The notes under the pieces were generated by a model. That model saw only the letters and a list, made by a program, of their open reading frames with translations, was not told where the DNA came from and did no database searches. The position numbers were made by a program, and so were the translations under genes. Shown here piece after piece: positions 19,314-27,562 of a stretch of DNA of 64,000 nt. How positions within the stretch are numbered: position 1 is the stretch's first letter; each line of letters begins with the position of its first letter. Where the stretch lies: NCBI GenBank assembly GCA_009841435.1, contig VXLW01000002.1, forward strand, positions 38,718-102,717, in the 5' to 3' direction. Origin of the DNA: Dehalococcoidia bacterium (GTDB taxonomy: Bacteria; Chloroflexota; Dehalococcoidia; Tepidiformales; Tepidiformaceae).

Positions 19314-20102
19314 CTAGCGGGCCTTGGAGCCGCCGTCGACCTGGTAGTAGGCGCCTGTCATGAAGGATGACTCGTCGCTCAGGAGGAAGGCTGCGAGGGC
19401 GGCCACCTCGTGGGGCTCGCCGTAGCGCCGCAGGGGGAGACCGGCGGCGATGTCGCGGTGCCGGCCCTCGGGGTCGTCGGGATCGCCGCCACGCTCGATG
19501 GACCGCATCATGCGCGTCTCGATGGGCGCGGGGCAGATGGCGTTCACGCGGATGTTGTCGCGGGCGAACTCGAGCGCGGCCGTGCGCGTGATGCCTATGA
19601 CGGCATGCTTGCTCGCGCCGTAGGCGACGAGGTGGGGGGTGCCGCCCAGACCCGCCGTCGAGGCGGTGTTGACGACGGCGCCACCACCACGCGCCTGCAT
19701 CGCCGGGGCGATGGCCTTCAGCCCCAGCCAGACGCCCTTCACGTTGACGGCGATGACCTTGTCGAACATGTCCTCGGGGTAGTCCGTGAGCGGCGTGACG
19801 AGGCCCTCGATGCCGGCGTTGTTGAAGAAGCCGTCGATGCCGCCGAAGTTGTCGACGGCCTCGCGCACGTAGCGCTGGTGGTCGTCCCAGACGGTCACGT
19901 CGGCGGGAACGGCGATGGCCTCGCCCCCCTCCGCTTCGACTGCCTCGACGGCGCCGCCGAGGTCGCTGCCCGCGAGGTCGACGGCAACGATGCGGGCGCC
20001 CTCCTGCGCGAGCCGTACGCAGGTGGCGCGGCCGATGCCTCCCGCCGCGCCGGTGATGACGACGACCTTGTCCTCGAAGCGCTGGGTTGCGTGCTCGCTC
20101 AT
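19314..20102 (-). CDS. Short-chain dehydrogenase/reductase
   Basis: A 262-residue classical SDR. Motifs seen are the Rossmann TGAAGGIG (about residues 17-24), an Asp after beta-2 ('VAVDLAG', suggesting NAD preference), NNAG, the Ser of 'NTASTAG', and catalytic YxxxK in 'YGASKHA'. The C-terminus, 'SSFMTGAYYQVDGGSKAR', is typical. It catalyses NAD(P)-dependent oxidation/reduction of an alcohol or ketone; the substrate cannot be inferred. The ATG is preceded by a purine-rich site (GGGGAGAA). It is a single gene, convergent with the NHL array and divergent from tRNA-Pro. Confidence 0.9.
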   Translation of the reverse strand: MSEHATQRFEDKVVVITGAAGGIGRATCVRLAQEGARIVAVDLAGSDLGGAVEAVEAEGGEAIAVPADVTVWDDHQRYVREAVDNFGGIDGFFNNAGIEGLVTPLTDYPEDMFDKVIAVNVKGVWLGLKAIAPAMQARGGGAVVNTASTAGLGGTPHLVAYGASKHAVIGITRTAALEFARDNIRVNAICPAPIETRMMRSIERGGDPDDPEGRHRDIAAGLPLRRYGEPHEVAALAAFLLSDESSFMTGAYYQVDGGSKAR

Positions 20103-20205
20103 GACAGTTCTCCCCGGGGCCGGTGGCCCGCGCGGCGTAGTGTAGGAGAGGAGGGCGCGGAGGGGGCGACGGGTAGGGGCGGCGGCGCTATTCTGGGAAC
20201 TCGCT

Positions 20206-20282
20206 CGGGGTGTAGCTCAGCCAGGTAGAGTGCTTCGTTCGGGACGAAGAGGTCCCCGGTTCAAATCCGGGCACCCCGACCA
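20206..20282 (+). tRNA. tRNA-Pro (anticodon CGG)
   Basis: The acceptor stem CGGGGTG pairs with CACCCCG, followed by discriminator A and encoded CCA. The D arm is 'AGCTC..GAGT'. The anticodon stem CTTCG/CGAAG encloses the loop TTCGGGA, giving anticodon CGG. The T arm contains GGTTCAAATCC. All arms are present. A TATTCT box at 20189-20194, 11 nt upstream, is a plausible -10 box. Confidence 0.95.
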
Positions 20283-20305
20283 GCCTTCCCCCACCGATCC
20301 CGATG

Positions 20306-20707
20306 TCAGCGGCTGCCCGCCGGTATGCGCCCGAGGGCGTTCGCGAGCCGTTCTCGCACCTCGGCGGCGATAACGGCGAGCGCCTCGTTCCCCACCCCGC
20401 CCAGCGTGACCGTCGGGTCGACCGCCTCGACGACGATGCCGTCGCCACTCGCGTGCACGGCGACGCTGCAGGGCAACAGCGCGCCCGCGTCGGGGTCGGC
20501 TTCTATGGCGCGGCGAAGCAGGTCGCCGTCGCAGACCCCGAGGATGGTGCAGGTGTGGCCGAGGGCGCCGCTCGCGTCGAGCGTGGTGGCGATGTCGAAG
20601 CCCTGCTCACGCAGGGCCTCCTTCGTGCGGTTCAGCCCCTCGATGAAGTCGAAGCTGGCGGTGCGCCGCAGGGCGAAGGGGCGCTCCTCGACGGATGAAG
20701 CTGACAT
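20306..20707 (-). CDS. DUF302 family protein
   Basis: A 133-residue cytosolic protein starting at ATG 20707 (MSASSVEERPFALRRTASFD). The 'FDFIEGLNRTKEALREQGFDI' helix and 'TCTILGVCDGDLLRRAIEADPDAGALLPCSVAVH' with two Cys residues fit the DUF302 (TT1751-like) fold, which typically has a conserved 'P..G.LLPC.V.V' strand. The biochemical role is unknown; some relatives are tied to heme or metal handling. In-frame codons upstream of 20707 lack family features and run into the neighbouring promoter region, so the shorter start was chosen. Confidence 0.8.
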   Translation of the reverse strand: MSASSVEERPFALRRTASFDFIEGLNRTKEALREQGFDIATTLDASGALGHTCTILGVCDGDLLRRAIEADPDAGALLPCSVAVHASGDGIVVEAVDPTVTLGGVGNEALAVIAAEVRERLANALGRIPAGSR

Positions 20708-20782
20708 GCGCGGGATGGTAGCAGGGTGGGGAGGGTCCGGGGCGCGGTCGACGGTGGCGAGCGGCTGGCGCACCCTTGTGCT

Positions 20783-21748
20783 GTGCCCGTTGCAGGATTG
20801 CGGCTCGCCCTTGCGCTGGCGGCGCTGACGCTGCTCGCGGGGGGCTGCGCCGGTGGTGGTGGCGGTTCAGGGGTGACGGTCGAGACGGTGACGCCGGCCT
20901 CGGAGGAGACGCCGCCGCCGCGCGTGGGCGTCGCGACCGAGGAGGCCGCGATCGTGCCGCCCGAGCTCATCGTGTCCGTCGACGAGGTTCCGCAGGGCGG
21001 GGCCGTGCTCGTGTCTGTCACCGGGAGCGTGGAGGAGGGCCAGGTCGTGTTCCTCGGCCAGCGCTACCCGCTCACCCAGGGCGACTTCAGCATGTACACG
21101 TACGTCGGTATCGGCGTCTTCGATTCCCCGGGAACGCACACGATGCTGGTGCAGGTCACGATGGTGAACGGCACGGCGGGCAGCTTCGAACGGGAGATCA
21201 CCATCACTGAGTCCGTGTGGGACATCGCCAACCTCTACTACCAGGAAGGCGCGGGCGACCCGGTGCTCGACCAGGCGGAGCGCGATCGCGAAAACGCCCT
21301 CCTGGCCGACACGTACGCCGTGGTCACGCCCGAGAAGCTCTGGGAGGGGCGCTGGCGGTCGCCCTCCGGGGGGCAGATATCGAGCCAGTTCGGGGAGCGG
21401 CGTTCGTTCAACGACGGGCCCGTCGGGGGGAACCACGGCGGTACCGACTTCGCCGCCCCTGAGGGGGCGCCCGTGACCGCGACGAACAGCGGTCGCGTGG
21501 CGCTGGCGCGGCAGCTCGCCCTGCGCGGAAACACAGTCATCATCGATCACGGGGGAGGCGTGTTCTCGGGTTACGCTCATCTGAGCGCCTTCGCCGTCGC
21601 CGAGGGGCAGGAGGTGGAGAAGGGCCAGGTGATAGCCTTCGTGGGCAACTCCGGCCTCTCGACCGCGCCGCACCTGCACTGGGAAATCTCCATCCACGGG
21701 GTGCTCGTCGACCCGATGCGCTTCATCGACGGCAGGAACGGCTTCTAG
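20783..21748 (+). CDS. M23 family metallopeptidase lipoprotein
   Basis: The GTG at 20783 gives a compact signal peptide with lipobox LAGGC. A Gly/Pro-rich linker follows, then a beta-sandwich-like region (about 60-150). The C-terminal M23 (LytM/lysostaphin-type) domain (about 210-315) has the zinc ligands visible as H..TD in 'NHGGTDFAAPEGAPV' and HxH in 'APHLHWEIS'. Such enzymes cleave peptidoglycan cross-bridges, or serve as division activators when catalytically dead; here the ligands are intact. It leads a tight cluster with the small unknown gene at 21752 and the methyltransferase at 22174. Confidence 0.88.
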   Translation: MPVAGLRLALALAALTLLAGGCAGGGGGSGVTVETVTPASEETPPPRVGVATEEAAIVPPELIVSVDEVPQGGAVLVSVTGSVEEGQVVFLGQRYPLTQGDFSMYTYVGIGVFDSPGTHTMLVQVTMVNGTAGSFEREITITESVWDIANLYYQEGAGDPVLDQAERDRENALLADTYAVVTPEKLWEGRWRSPSGGQISSQFGERRSFNDGPVGGNHGGTDFAAPEGAPVTATNSGRVALARQLALRGNTVIIDHGGGVFSGYAHLSAFAVAEGQEVEKGQVIAFVGNSGLSTAPHLHWEISIHGVLVDPMRFIDGRNGF

Positions 21749-21751
21749 GCG

Positions 21752-22177
21752 ATGCGGCTGACGGTCGAGGTCGAGGGCGAAGGCGCCGCGGGAGCCCTGC
21801 CCGGTCAGGGCGCGGCGCTCGTGGCCTTCATGTCCTTCGCGGCCGTGCGCGGTTTCGGCGCGCGCCATCCGCTCATCGCGCTGTCGGAGCGGGTCGCGGA
21901 CCTGGGCGTGCGGCTGGGACCGCTGACGACCTTCTACGAACGCGGCGCCGAGGACTCCGAGGATGAGGCGAACCTGGAGCGGGCCTGGCAGGACGCCCGT
22001 CCCCTGGCGGAGAGCCTGGAGGCGCTGGTCAAGGCGCTGGACGAGGACGAGCGCGCGGCCGTGTTCGTGCGGCGCGCCGGGGCGGAGTCGCTGGGCGAGG
22101 AGGCGGCTGCCCTGCGCGACATCGTCGAGGGCGCGGGGCGCGCCAAGCGCCGCGTCCGCCTAACCTACGAGCTGTGA
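21752..22177 (+). CDS. Hypothetical protein, 141 residues
   Basis: I do not recognise this protein. It starts 3 nt after the M23 gene stop. The N-terminal half is mixed (MRLTVEVEGEGAAGALPGQG), and the C-terminal half is acidic and helical with many Glu/Ala/Arg (about 65-130), possibly coiled coil. No signal peptide is evident. It is translationally coupled to the methyltransferase: the GTG of the next gene overlaps its TGA. The position suggests a shared transcript with the M23 peptidase. Confidence 0.6.
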   Translation: MRLTVEVEGEGAAGALPGQGAALVAFMSFAAVRGFGARHPLIALSERVADLGVRLGPLTTFYERGAEDSEDEANLERAWQDARPLAESLEALVKALDEDERAAVFVRRAGAESLGEEAAALRDIVEGAGRAKRRVRLTYEL

Positions 22178-22812
22178 TTCGCCGACGCCGGGAAGCCATC
22201 AGTGCGCGGGAGCGCTGGCTTGCGGGGCCGCAGTCCCTCGCGCGCGCCCTCGATTCGCCCGCGGGGCGGGGGCTCCTCTTCCCCCGCGCCGAGAAGATGA
22301 TCGAGCTGCTGCAGCTCGACACCGCCCGCACCTACCTCGATGTCAGCCTCGGTGGGGGTGGCTTCGCCGAGCTGCTTGCGAGGGGGGCGGGCTCCCCCGC
22401 CCTCCCAGTCGTGCTCGACGTGTCGGCGGCGGGCGACTCGGTCGACCTCGTCGCCTGGCCGGAGCAGCTTCCCTTCCGGGACGCGTCCTTCGACGCCGTC
22501 ACGGTCCTGCACGTGCTGCGCGCCCTCGACGACGATGCCGTGCACGGCTTCGCCGAGGAGCTCTCGCGCATCCTGGCGCCGGGCGGCGCCGGGCTGATCG
22601 TCGAGTTCGCGCCGGTGCGCTGGGGCCCGCTCAACGACCTGCACCGGCGCATCGTGTCGGGAGGCTGCGCGGAGGTCGACCTGCGCGGCTGGGGCCGCAT
22701 GGCGGCGCTCCTGACGGAGTGCGGCTTCGACGCGATCGACCTGGTCGAGTTGGGGCCGTTCGCCCTGCCGCCGATCCCGCGAGTCTGCGTGCTGGTGCGC
22801 CGCAGCCCCTAG
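22174..22812 (+). CDS. Class I SAM-dependent methyltransferase
   Basis: A 212-residue protein. The Rossmann-type motif I appears as 'YLDVSLGGGGFAELLARG' (about residues 49-66). The 'LPFRDASFDAVTVLHVL' motif (Methyltransf_11 type) follows, then 'ILAPGGAGLIVEFAP'. Motif I is slightly unusual (DVSLGGGG instead of D.GCG.G). Substrate unknown. GTG 22174 overlaps the upstream TGA, so translation is coupled to the hypothetical gene. The gene ends 4 bp into the end of convergent alr. Confidence 0.8.
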   Translation: MIRRRREAISARERWLAGPQSLARALDSPAGRGLLFPRAEKMIELLQLDTARTYLDVSLGGGGFAELLARGAGSPALPVVLDVSAAGDSVDLVAWPEQLPFRDASFDAVTVLHVLRALDDDAVHGFAEELSRILAPGGAGLIVEFAPVRWGPLNDLHRRIVSGGCAEVDLRGWGRMAALLTECGFDAIDLVELGPFALPPIPRVCVLVRRSP

Positions 22813-23981
22813 CAGGTCGCCTCGATGAGGCCCTGGCGGTGGCCGAGGCGGGGCAGGCGGCGGTTGAGGCCGGCGAGCACCTCGTAGTTGATGGTGTCGA
22901 TGTGGCCGGCCACCTCGGCGGCCGTGATCGTCTCGCCACCCTGCTCGCCGATGAGCACGGCCTCGTCGCCTTCGACAACCCCGGGGACGCCCGTAACGTC
23001 GATCAGGAACTGGTCCATGCAGATGCGCCCCACGATGGGGCAGCGCCGGCCCCCGGCGAGCACATGGCCGCGGTTGCTGAGTGCGCGGTGGTAGCCGTCG
23101 GCGTAGCCGATGGGCACCAGCGCGACGCGTGACTGGCGTTCGGCCACCCACGTGAGGCCGTAGCTGACGCCCTCGCCGGGGGCGACATCAAAGACGCGGG
23201 CGAGGCGCGCCTTCATGCTGAGGACGCGCTGCAGGCCGGGGTTGGGGGTGTGGTCGGGAAGGGCGCCGTACAGGCCGAGCCCCGTGCGCACGGCGTCGTA
23301 GCGGAACTCGGGGTGGCGGATGGTGGTGGCGGTGTTGGCGATGTGGCGCATCGGCACCGGCCCGGCGAGGCGCACCGCCTCGGCCACGACCCGGTCCTGC
23401 TCCAGGGTGAAGGAATCGTCCTCGTGGTCGGCGTTGGCGAGGTGCGTCCAGAGCGCTTCGAGCGTGACGCCCTCAAGGGTGCGCACCTGGTCCGCGAGTG
23501 TGGCGACTTCGTCCGGAGCGAGGCCGAAGCGGTGCATGCCGCTGTCGACCTTCACATGGACCGGCACTGGCGCCTTGCCGGCACGCAACGCCGCCTCGGA
23601 GACGGCCCCGGCCTGCTCCTCGCTGTCGACGGTCAGGGTGATGTCGTGCGCGACCGCCGTTTCGGCGTCCTCGGCGAACGAGTGGCCGAGGACGAGCACG
23701 GGCTGGGTGACGCCCGCCTCGCGCAGGTCGACCGCTTCGGCCAGATAGACGACGGCGAAGCGTTCGATGCCGGCGGCCTCGAGGGCGGGCCCGACAACGT
23801 CCGCGCCGTGGCCGTAGGCGTTTGCCTTCACCACGGCCATGACGGTCGCGTCTCCGGCGGTTTCGCGAAGGACGCGGGCGTTGGTGTCGAGGGCGTCGAG
23901 GTCGAGCTCGATCCAGGCGTTGAGCGCCTGCGTGGCGCTCTCGAGGGGCGTTCCGATAGTTCCGGGACTGCTGGTGGTCAC
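22809..23981 (-). CDS. alr: Alanine racemase
   Basis: A 390-residue PLP enzyme interconverting L- and D-alanine for peptidoglycan. The PLP lysine lies in 'VVKANAYGHG' (about residue 50). The barrel includes 'VDSGMHRFG' and 'HIANTAT'. The C-terminal domain has 'GVSYGLTW' with the second catalytic Tyr, then 'IGYADGY' and 'VGRICMDQ'. The start is taken as GTG 23981, preceded by AAGGGGG. Upstream residues in the same frame are low-complexity Arg-rich and antisense to the lytic transglycosylase, so they are excluded. It is divergent from slt, linking two cell-wall genes. Confidence 0.93.
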   Translation of the reverse strand: MTTSSPGTIGTPLESATQALNAWIELDLDALDTNARVLRETAGDATVMAVVKANAYGHGADVVGPALEAAGIERFAVVYLAEAVDLREAGVTQPVLVLGHSFAEDAETAVAHDITLTVDSEEQAGAVSEAALRAGKAPVPVHVKVDSGMHRFGLAPDEVATLADQVRTLEGVTLEALWTHLANADHEDDSFTLEQDRVVAEAVRLAGPVPMRHIANTATTIRHPEFRYDAVRTGLGLYGALPDHTPNPGLQRVLSMKARLARVFDVAPGEGVSYGLTWVAERQSRVALVPIGYADGYHRALSNRGHVLAGGRRCPIVGRICMDQFLIDVTGVPGVVEGDEAVLIGEQGGETITAAEVAGHIDTINYEVLAGLNRRLPRLGHRQGLIEATC

Positions 23982-24007
23982 GGCTGCCCCCTTCCCCGGG
24001 CGGCGCT

Positions 24008-24037
24008 TTGACCCGCCCTTGAGAACGGGCCTAGCAT
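24008..24037 (+). promoter_or_regulatory. Promoter of the lytic transglycosylase, leaderless type
   Basis: TTGACC (24008-24013), an 18-bp spacer, then TAGCAT (24032-24037), which ends 7 nt before the GTG start at 24045. The transcript should begin at or very near the start codon. Confidence 0.65.
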
Positions 24038-24044
24038 CGATGGG

Positions 24045-26276
24045 GTGGAGGCCAGACGCAACCGGCCCGGCCCTCGGCGCCTGAGGGGTGTGTGGCGCGG
24101 TGCGTTGGCTGCCTTGGTCGCGGCCCTCGCGCTGGTCTCGTGCGGCGAGGACACCCCTCCTCCTGCCCCTTCCCCGACCCCGACGACCGTCGCGGCGCCT
24201 GCCGCGACCCCCACGCCGGAACCGGCGGCGCTCCTCGACGAGGCGAACGTGCTGCTGCGGGGCGGCCGCTACGACGAGGCGGCGGCAATGTTCGCGACCG
24301 TGGCGGAGCGTGCGACGGACCCGCAGCTCCGCTCGACGGCCCTGCTCGGGGAGGCCGTGGCCGCGTATGACACAGGCGCGCACGGGCGCTCGATGGGGCT
24401 TCTGCGCCGTGCGCTGGAAGCGGCGACACACGGGTCGCCGGAGGAGGCGCGCGCGGTCTACCTGCTGGGCGTGCGGTTGAACGAGGCGCGCGCCTTCGAG
24501 GAGGCGGTGGCGCTGCTGCGGCCCCACTCCGTGTTCGGAAGCGGGCTGGCGCTCGGCCCTTCGATTGCGTCCGAGTACGCCCGCGCGCTTGCCGGGAACG
24601 GAGAAGTCGAGCGGGCGGAGACGGTGTGGCAGTCGCTGCTGGCGACGCCGGGGCTGGGCGAGCAGCTGCGGCTCCCGATCCTGCGCCAGCGCGCAGCCAT
24701 CGCCCGCGTCGAGGACGACCTGGAGGGCCGGCGGCGCTGGCTCGGCGAACTGGCGAGGCTCACCCGCGATCCGGAGGTCCGGCACGAGTTGGCGGCCGTC
24801 GGCTTCCTGCTCGGCGACCTCGACCTGTTCGAGGCGCAACTGCGCGCCATCATCGCCGAAAGCCCCTGGACCGAGGAGGCGTTGTTCTCGCTGCGCGACT
24901 TGCGTCAGGCCGGCTACGAGGTCGATCCGGGCCAGGAGGGGTTCGTGTACTACCGGCACGGGGCGTTCGCCCAGGCGCGGGCCGTGCTCCTTCCGGCGGT
25001 GCAGGATCCGGCGGCGAGCGCGGAAGAGCTGGCCTATCGCACCTACTTCCTCGCAGCTGCGTATGACGACGAGGGGTTCTACTTGGAGTCGATACCGCTC
25101 TATGACGCGGTTGCGGCGGCGCCGGAGGCGGGGGTGTTCGGGCATCGGGCGCGGTACTGGGCGGCGCGGGCGCTTGAGAACGCAGGGCTTTTTGACGAGG
25201 CGGCGGCGCGGTACGACGCCGTGGCGGGGGAGACCGGGGCCGAGTTCGCCGCGGAGGCGGCCTTCCGGAGCGGTTTCTCGCGGCTGCGGTCGGGGAACGT
25301 GGCGGGCGCGCTCGAGGCCTGGGCGGCAAAGGACGTGGTGGAAGCGCGCACCCACTACTGGCGGGGACGGGTGCTGGAGGATCTGGGAGACGCGGAGGAG
25401 GCGCGACGCGCGTACCTGGAGGCGGTCGCGCTGCAGCCACGAGCGTTCCACGGGATCGAGGCGCGTCGCGCGCTGGCGCTGGACGTTGGCGGGGATGGGC
25501 GCTACCGGCGCCTGGCGCCGCCGCCTGTGCCCGACTGGGAGGGGCTGGCCGCCTGGCTCGCGACGCACCGCCCGGGAGGGAAGCTGCGCGAGGTGGCAGC
25601 GGAGGCGCCGGAGCTGGCACACGTGGGGTTGCGGGACCGGGCGGCGGAGACCATTCAGCTTGCCGCCGCCCGCACCAGCGACCCGTGGACGCTGCTGTCG
25701 CTGGCGCGAGCGGCGACGGAGGCGGGACTGCCGGAGCATGTCACGGCAATTGCGCAGCGAATACAGTTGATACTGAATCTCGATAACGCTGCCCTCCCCG
25801 ACCCGTTCGCGCGGCTGCGCTACCCGCTGCCGCATGCGGCCCTGCTGGAGGAGCACGGCAAAGCGAACGGCCTCGACCCGCTGTTCCTGGCGGCGCTCAT
25901 CTACCAGGAGAGCCGCTGGAACCCGACGGCGGTCTCGGTTGCGAACGCCGTGGGCTTGACGCAGGTCATCGGTCCGACGGCCGAGTGGATCGCCGGGCAG
26001 CTTGGCAAGGGCGACGTGGCCCCGGGGGAGCTGTTCCGGCCGGCCGTGTCGATCGAGTTCGGCGCCTACTACCTGGGCGTCCAGCTGCGGGAGTTCGGGG
26101 ACCCGCACCCGGCCCTGGCGGCGTACAACGCGGGTCCATCCAACGCGGAGCTGTGGAGTCTGGTGGCGTCGTGGCCGCCGCCGGACTTCGTGGAGGCGAT
26201 CACGTTCCGGGAGACTCGTGCTTATGTGCAGTTAGTCATGGAGCACTATGCCTGGTACCGGGCGCTGTACGGATAA
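24045..26276 (+). CDS. Soluble lytic murein transglycosylase, lipoprotein
   Basis: A 743-residue protein with lipobox LVSC at about residue 33 and a Thr/Pro linker. A long helical TPR-like region (about 60-590) has repeated patterns such as 'GRYDEAAAMFATVAERA' and 'GLFDEAAARYDAVAGETG'. The C-terminal SLT domain (about 600-735) has catalytic Glu in 'YQESRWNP', plus 'GLTQVIGPTA' and 'AYNAGPSNAELW'. It cleaves the MurNAc-GlcNAc bond to give 1,6-anhydro products. The domain order follows E. coli Slt70, but the protein is membrane-anchored. It sits directly upstream of rpmH. Confidence 0.92.
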   Translation: MEARRNRPGPRRLRGVWRGALAALVAALALVSCGEDTPPPAPSPTPTTVAAPAATPTPEPAALLDEANVLLRGGRYDEAAAMFATVAERATDPQLRSTALLGEAVAAYDTGAHGRSMGLLRRALEAATHGSPEEARAVYLLGVRLNEARAFEEAVALLRPHSVFGSGLALGPSIASEYARALAGNGEVERAETVWQSLLATPGLGEQLRLPILRQRAAIARVEDDLEGRRRWLGELARLTRDPEVRHELAAVGFLLGDLDLFEAQLRAIIAESPWTEEALFSLRDLRQAGYEVDPGQEGFVYYRHGAFAQARAVLLPAVQDPAASAEELAYRTYFLAAAYDDEGFYLESIPLYDAVAAAPEAGVFGHRARYWAARALENAGLFDEAAARYDAVAGETGAEFAAEAAFRSGFSRLRSGNVAGALEAWAAKDVVEARTHYWRGRVLEDLGDAEEARRAYLEAVALQPRAFHGIEARRALALDVGGDGRYRRLAPPPVPDWEGLAAWLATHRPGGKLREVAAEAPELAHVGLRDRAAETIQLAAARTSDPWTLLSLARAATEAGLPEHVTAIAQRIQLILNLDNAALPDPFARLRYPLPHAALLEEHGKANGLDPLFLAALIYQESRWNPTAVSVANAVGLTQVIGPTAEWIAGQLGKGDVAPGELFRPAVSIEFGAYYLGVQLREFGDPHPALAAYNAGPSNAELWSLVASWPPPDFVEAITFRETRAYVQLVMEHYAWYRALYG

Positions 26277-26331
26277 GGGACTGGCGGGTAGGGGGAATGG
26301 GTCGTAGGTTAGTGGGCCGAGGAAACAGGCC

Positions 26332-26475
26332 GTGTCGCCGAAGAGAACGTATCAACCGCACCGCCGCCCACGCCGCCGCCGTCACGGCTTTCGCCGGCGG
26401 ATGGCGTCGCGCTCGGGTCGGGCGATACTGAAGGCGCGGCGTGTGAAGGGCCGGAGGCGGCTGACGGTCGTCTAG
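26332..26475 (+). CDS. rpmH: 50S ribosomal protein L34
   Basis: A 47-residue basic protein beginning (GTG)[19 protein letters not shown] and ending [12 protein letters not shown]. The KRTYQP, HGF.RRM and G..R.R.LT signatures of L34 are all present. GAGGAA sits 7 nt upstream of the GTG at 26332. The canonical rpmH-rnpA-yidD order follows. dnaA, which often lies upstream of rpmH, is absent; slt lies there instead. Confidence 0.95.
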   Translation: MSPKRTYQPHRRPRRRRHGFRRRMASRSGRAILKARRVKGRRRLTVV

Positions 26476-26489
26476 GCGGGGGACGCGCG

Positions 26490-26828
26490 GTGGAGCCACT
26501 GCGGCGGCGCGCAGATTTCGAACAAGTGTTCTTATCCGGGACATTCGTGAGAGGCCGCACGGTCTCGCTCAGGATTCTGGAGCGCGGCGAAGGGCCGACC
26601 CGTGTCGGATTCGCGGTAGGAAAGCGTCTGGACAAGCGTGCGGTAATCAGGAACCGCGTTCGCCGTCGCCTACGGGAAGTGCTTCGGCGCCTCAAGCTGC
26701 GCGAGGGGTACGACGTTGTGGTGATTGCGAGGCGATCGGCGCTTAGCGATGGTTCGGTCGCCCTTGGGATGGATGTGGCAGCGGTGTGTGGGAGGGCAGG
26801 GCTGCTCCCTGAGGAGCATGTGGAGTGA
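26490..26828 (+). CDS. rnpA: Ribonuclease P protein component
   Basis: A 112-residue basic protein with the RnpA signature 'KRAVIRNRVRRRLREVLR' (about 48-65, the RNR motif that contacts P RNA) and the N-terminal 'LRRRADFEQVFLSG'. It assists M1-type RNA in 5' maturation of tRNAs. It starts with GTG 14 nt after the rpmH stop, and its TGA overlaps the yidD GTG start (coupled). Confidence 0.95.
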   Translation: MEPLRRRADFEQVFLSGTFVRGRTVSLRILERGEGPTRVGFAVGKRLDKRAVIRNRVRRRLREVLRRLKLREGYDVVVIARRSALSDGSVALGMDVAAVCGRAGLLPEEHVE

Positions 26829-27037
26829 GGTGGGTGCTGATCGGTGCCATCCGTGTGTACCAGGTGACTCTGGCGGCCCTGTTCATGGGGAACTGCCGGT
26901 TCGAGCCCAGCTGCTCGAGGTATGGCGAGGAAGCACTGCGCCGGCACGGCGCAATGCGCGGTACCTGGCTCACGGCGAAGCGACTCGGCCGGTGTCGGCC
27001 GGGAGGCGGTTTCGGGTACGACCCGGTGCCGGACTGA
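26825..27037 (+). CDS. yidD: Membrane protein insertion efficiency factor YidD
   Basis: A 70-residue protein with the YidD core 'RVYQVTL', 'CRFEPSCSRYGEEALRRHG' and 'GTWLTAKRLGRCRPGGGFGYDPVP', including the conserved Cys and Tyr residues. It associates with the inner membrane and aids YidC-dependent insertion. The GTG start overlaps the rnpA stop. yidC is separated from it here by the parS region and a PQQ-type lipoprotein. Confidence 0.95.
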   Translation: MRWVLIGAIRVYQVTLAALFMGNCRFEPSCSRYGEEALRRHGAMRGTWLTAKRLGRCRPGGGFGYDPVPD

Positions 27038-27047
27038 GGCACCTGGG

Positions 27048-27063
27048 TGTTTCACGTGAAACA
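27048..27063. promoter_or_regulatory. parS centromere site 1
   Basis: TGTTTCACGTGAAACA, the perfect 16-nt consensus bound by chromosomal ParB, 10 bp after the yidD stop. Confidence 0.95.
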
Positions 27064-27073
27064 GTCGGTTGGG

Positions 27074-27122
27074 AGTACTGCCCGGTACTAGTGTGGGCCT
27101 ACGGGTCAGCACCCGCTGGCCC
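27074..27122 (+). terminator. Two consecutive hairpins downstream of yidD
   Basis: AGTAC/GTACT (27074-27078 with 27085-27089), then GGGCC/GGCCC (27095-27099 with 27118-27122) extended by CGGGT/ACCCG inside. There is no T-run. They could end the rpmH-rnpA-yidD transcript; weakly supported. Confidence 0.3.
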
Positions 27123-27380
27123 GATAGCGCTGGCCCATCTCTCGCGAAAGTCGCCATGCGAAAAAACAGCGCCAAGCGGACGTTTGGCGAGGCAGTGTGG
27201 TGCTGAACGGCTGTTGAGGAAGTGGGGAAAAGGTCACCTGGGGAAGGGCGAGGGCGTCCGAGCTGAATCGAATGCGGGAGGGAAGGGCGTACGGGTCAAT
27301 GGACGGGGAGGCTGCAAGAGAAACGGAGATCGCTCGGGCGCGGAGGCGAAGGTGACCTGCGAGACGATGAGGCCCCGCAG

Positions 27381-27396
27381 TGTTTCACGTGAAACA
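27381..27396. promoter_or_regulatory. parS centromere site 2
   Basis: TGTTTCACGTGAAACA, identical to site 1, 317 bp downstream of it. Confidence 0.95.
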
Positions 27397-27497
27397 TTCG
27401 GATCCAGCACGTTCAAAGAGTTTACGGAATAGATAAAGCGCTGAAGCAGGTAATCTAAGATCCCTCTCGCGGCCTGACGAAAGTTGCGGAGATGCTG

Positions 27498-27513
27498 TGT
27501 TTCACGTGAAACA
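27498..27513. promoter_or_regulatory. parS centromere site 3
   Basis: TGTTTCACGTGAAACA, identical to the other two and 101 bp beyond site 2. It lies 49 bp before the PQQ lipoprotein start, so bound ParB could influence that promoter. Confidence 0.95.
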
Positions 27514-27562
27514 CATACTTACGTCTGCTGACCGTAACGGGTTGGCTGCTAGGATGCCCTCT

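Larger units (their letters stand above)
27038..27562. other. 525-bp intergenic region carrying the parS cluster
   Basis: This gap between yidD and the PQQ lipoprotein holds three perfect parS palindromes and two hairpins (27074-27089 and 27095-27122). The stretch 27123-27380 shows no convincing gene, RNA or DnaA box. It is somewhat richer in A and T than the flanking genes. Confidence 0.7.

Noticed and set aside
22809..26108. 1099-codon minus frame joining alr with sequence opposite slt
   Set aside because: Only the part below 23981 is alanine racemase. The rest is antisense to the well-supported transglycosylase and lacks domain features.
27497..27562. N-terminal extension (MFHVKH...) of the PQQ lipoprotein
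   Set aside because: These residues are just a translation of parS site 3. The signal peptide and a -10-like box favour GTG 27563.
27038..27562. Replication origin (oriC) in the parS gap
   Set aside because: No TTATCCACA-type boxes or AT-rich unwinding region were seen, so only the parS sites are reported.
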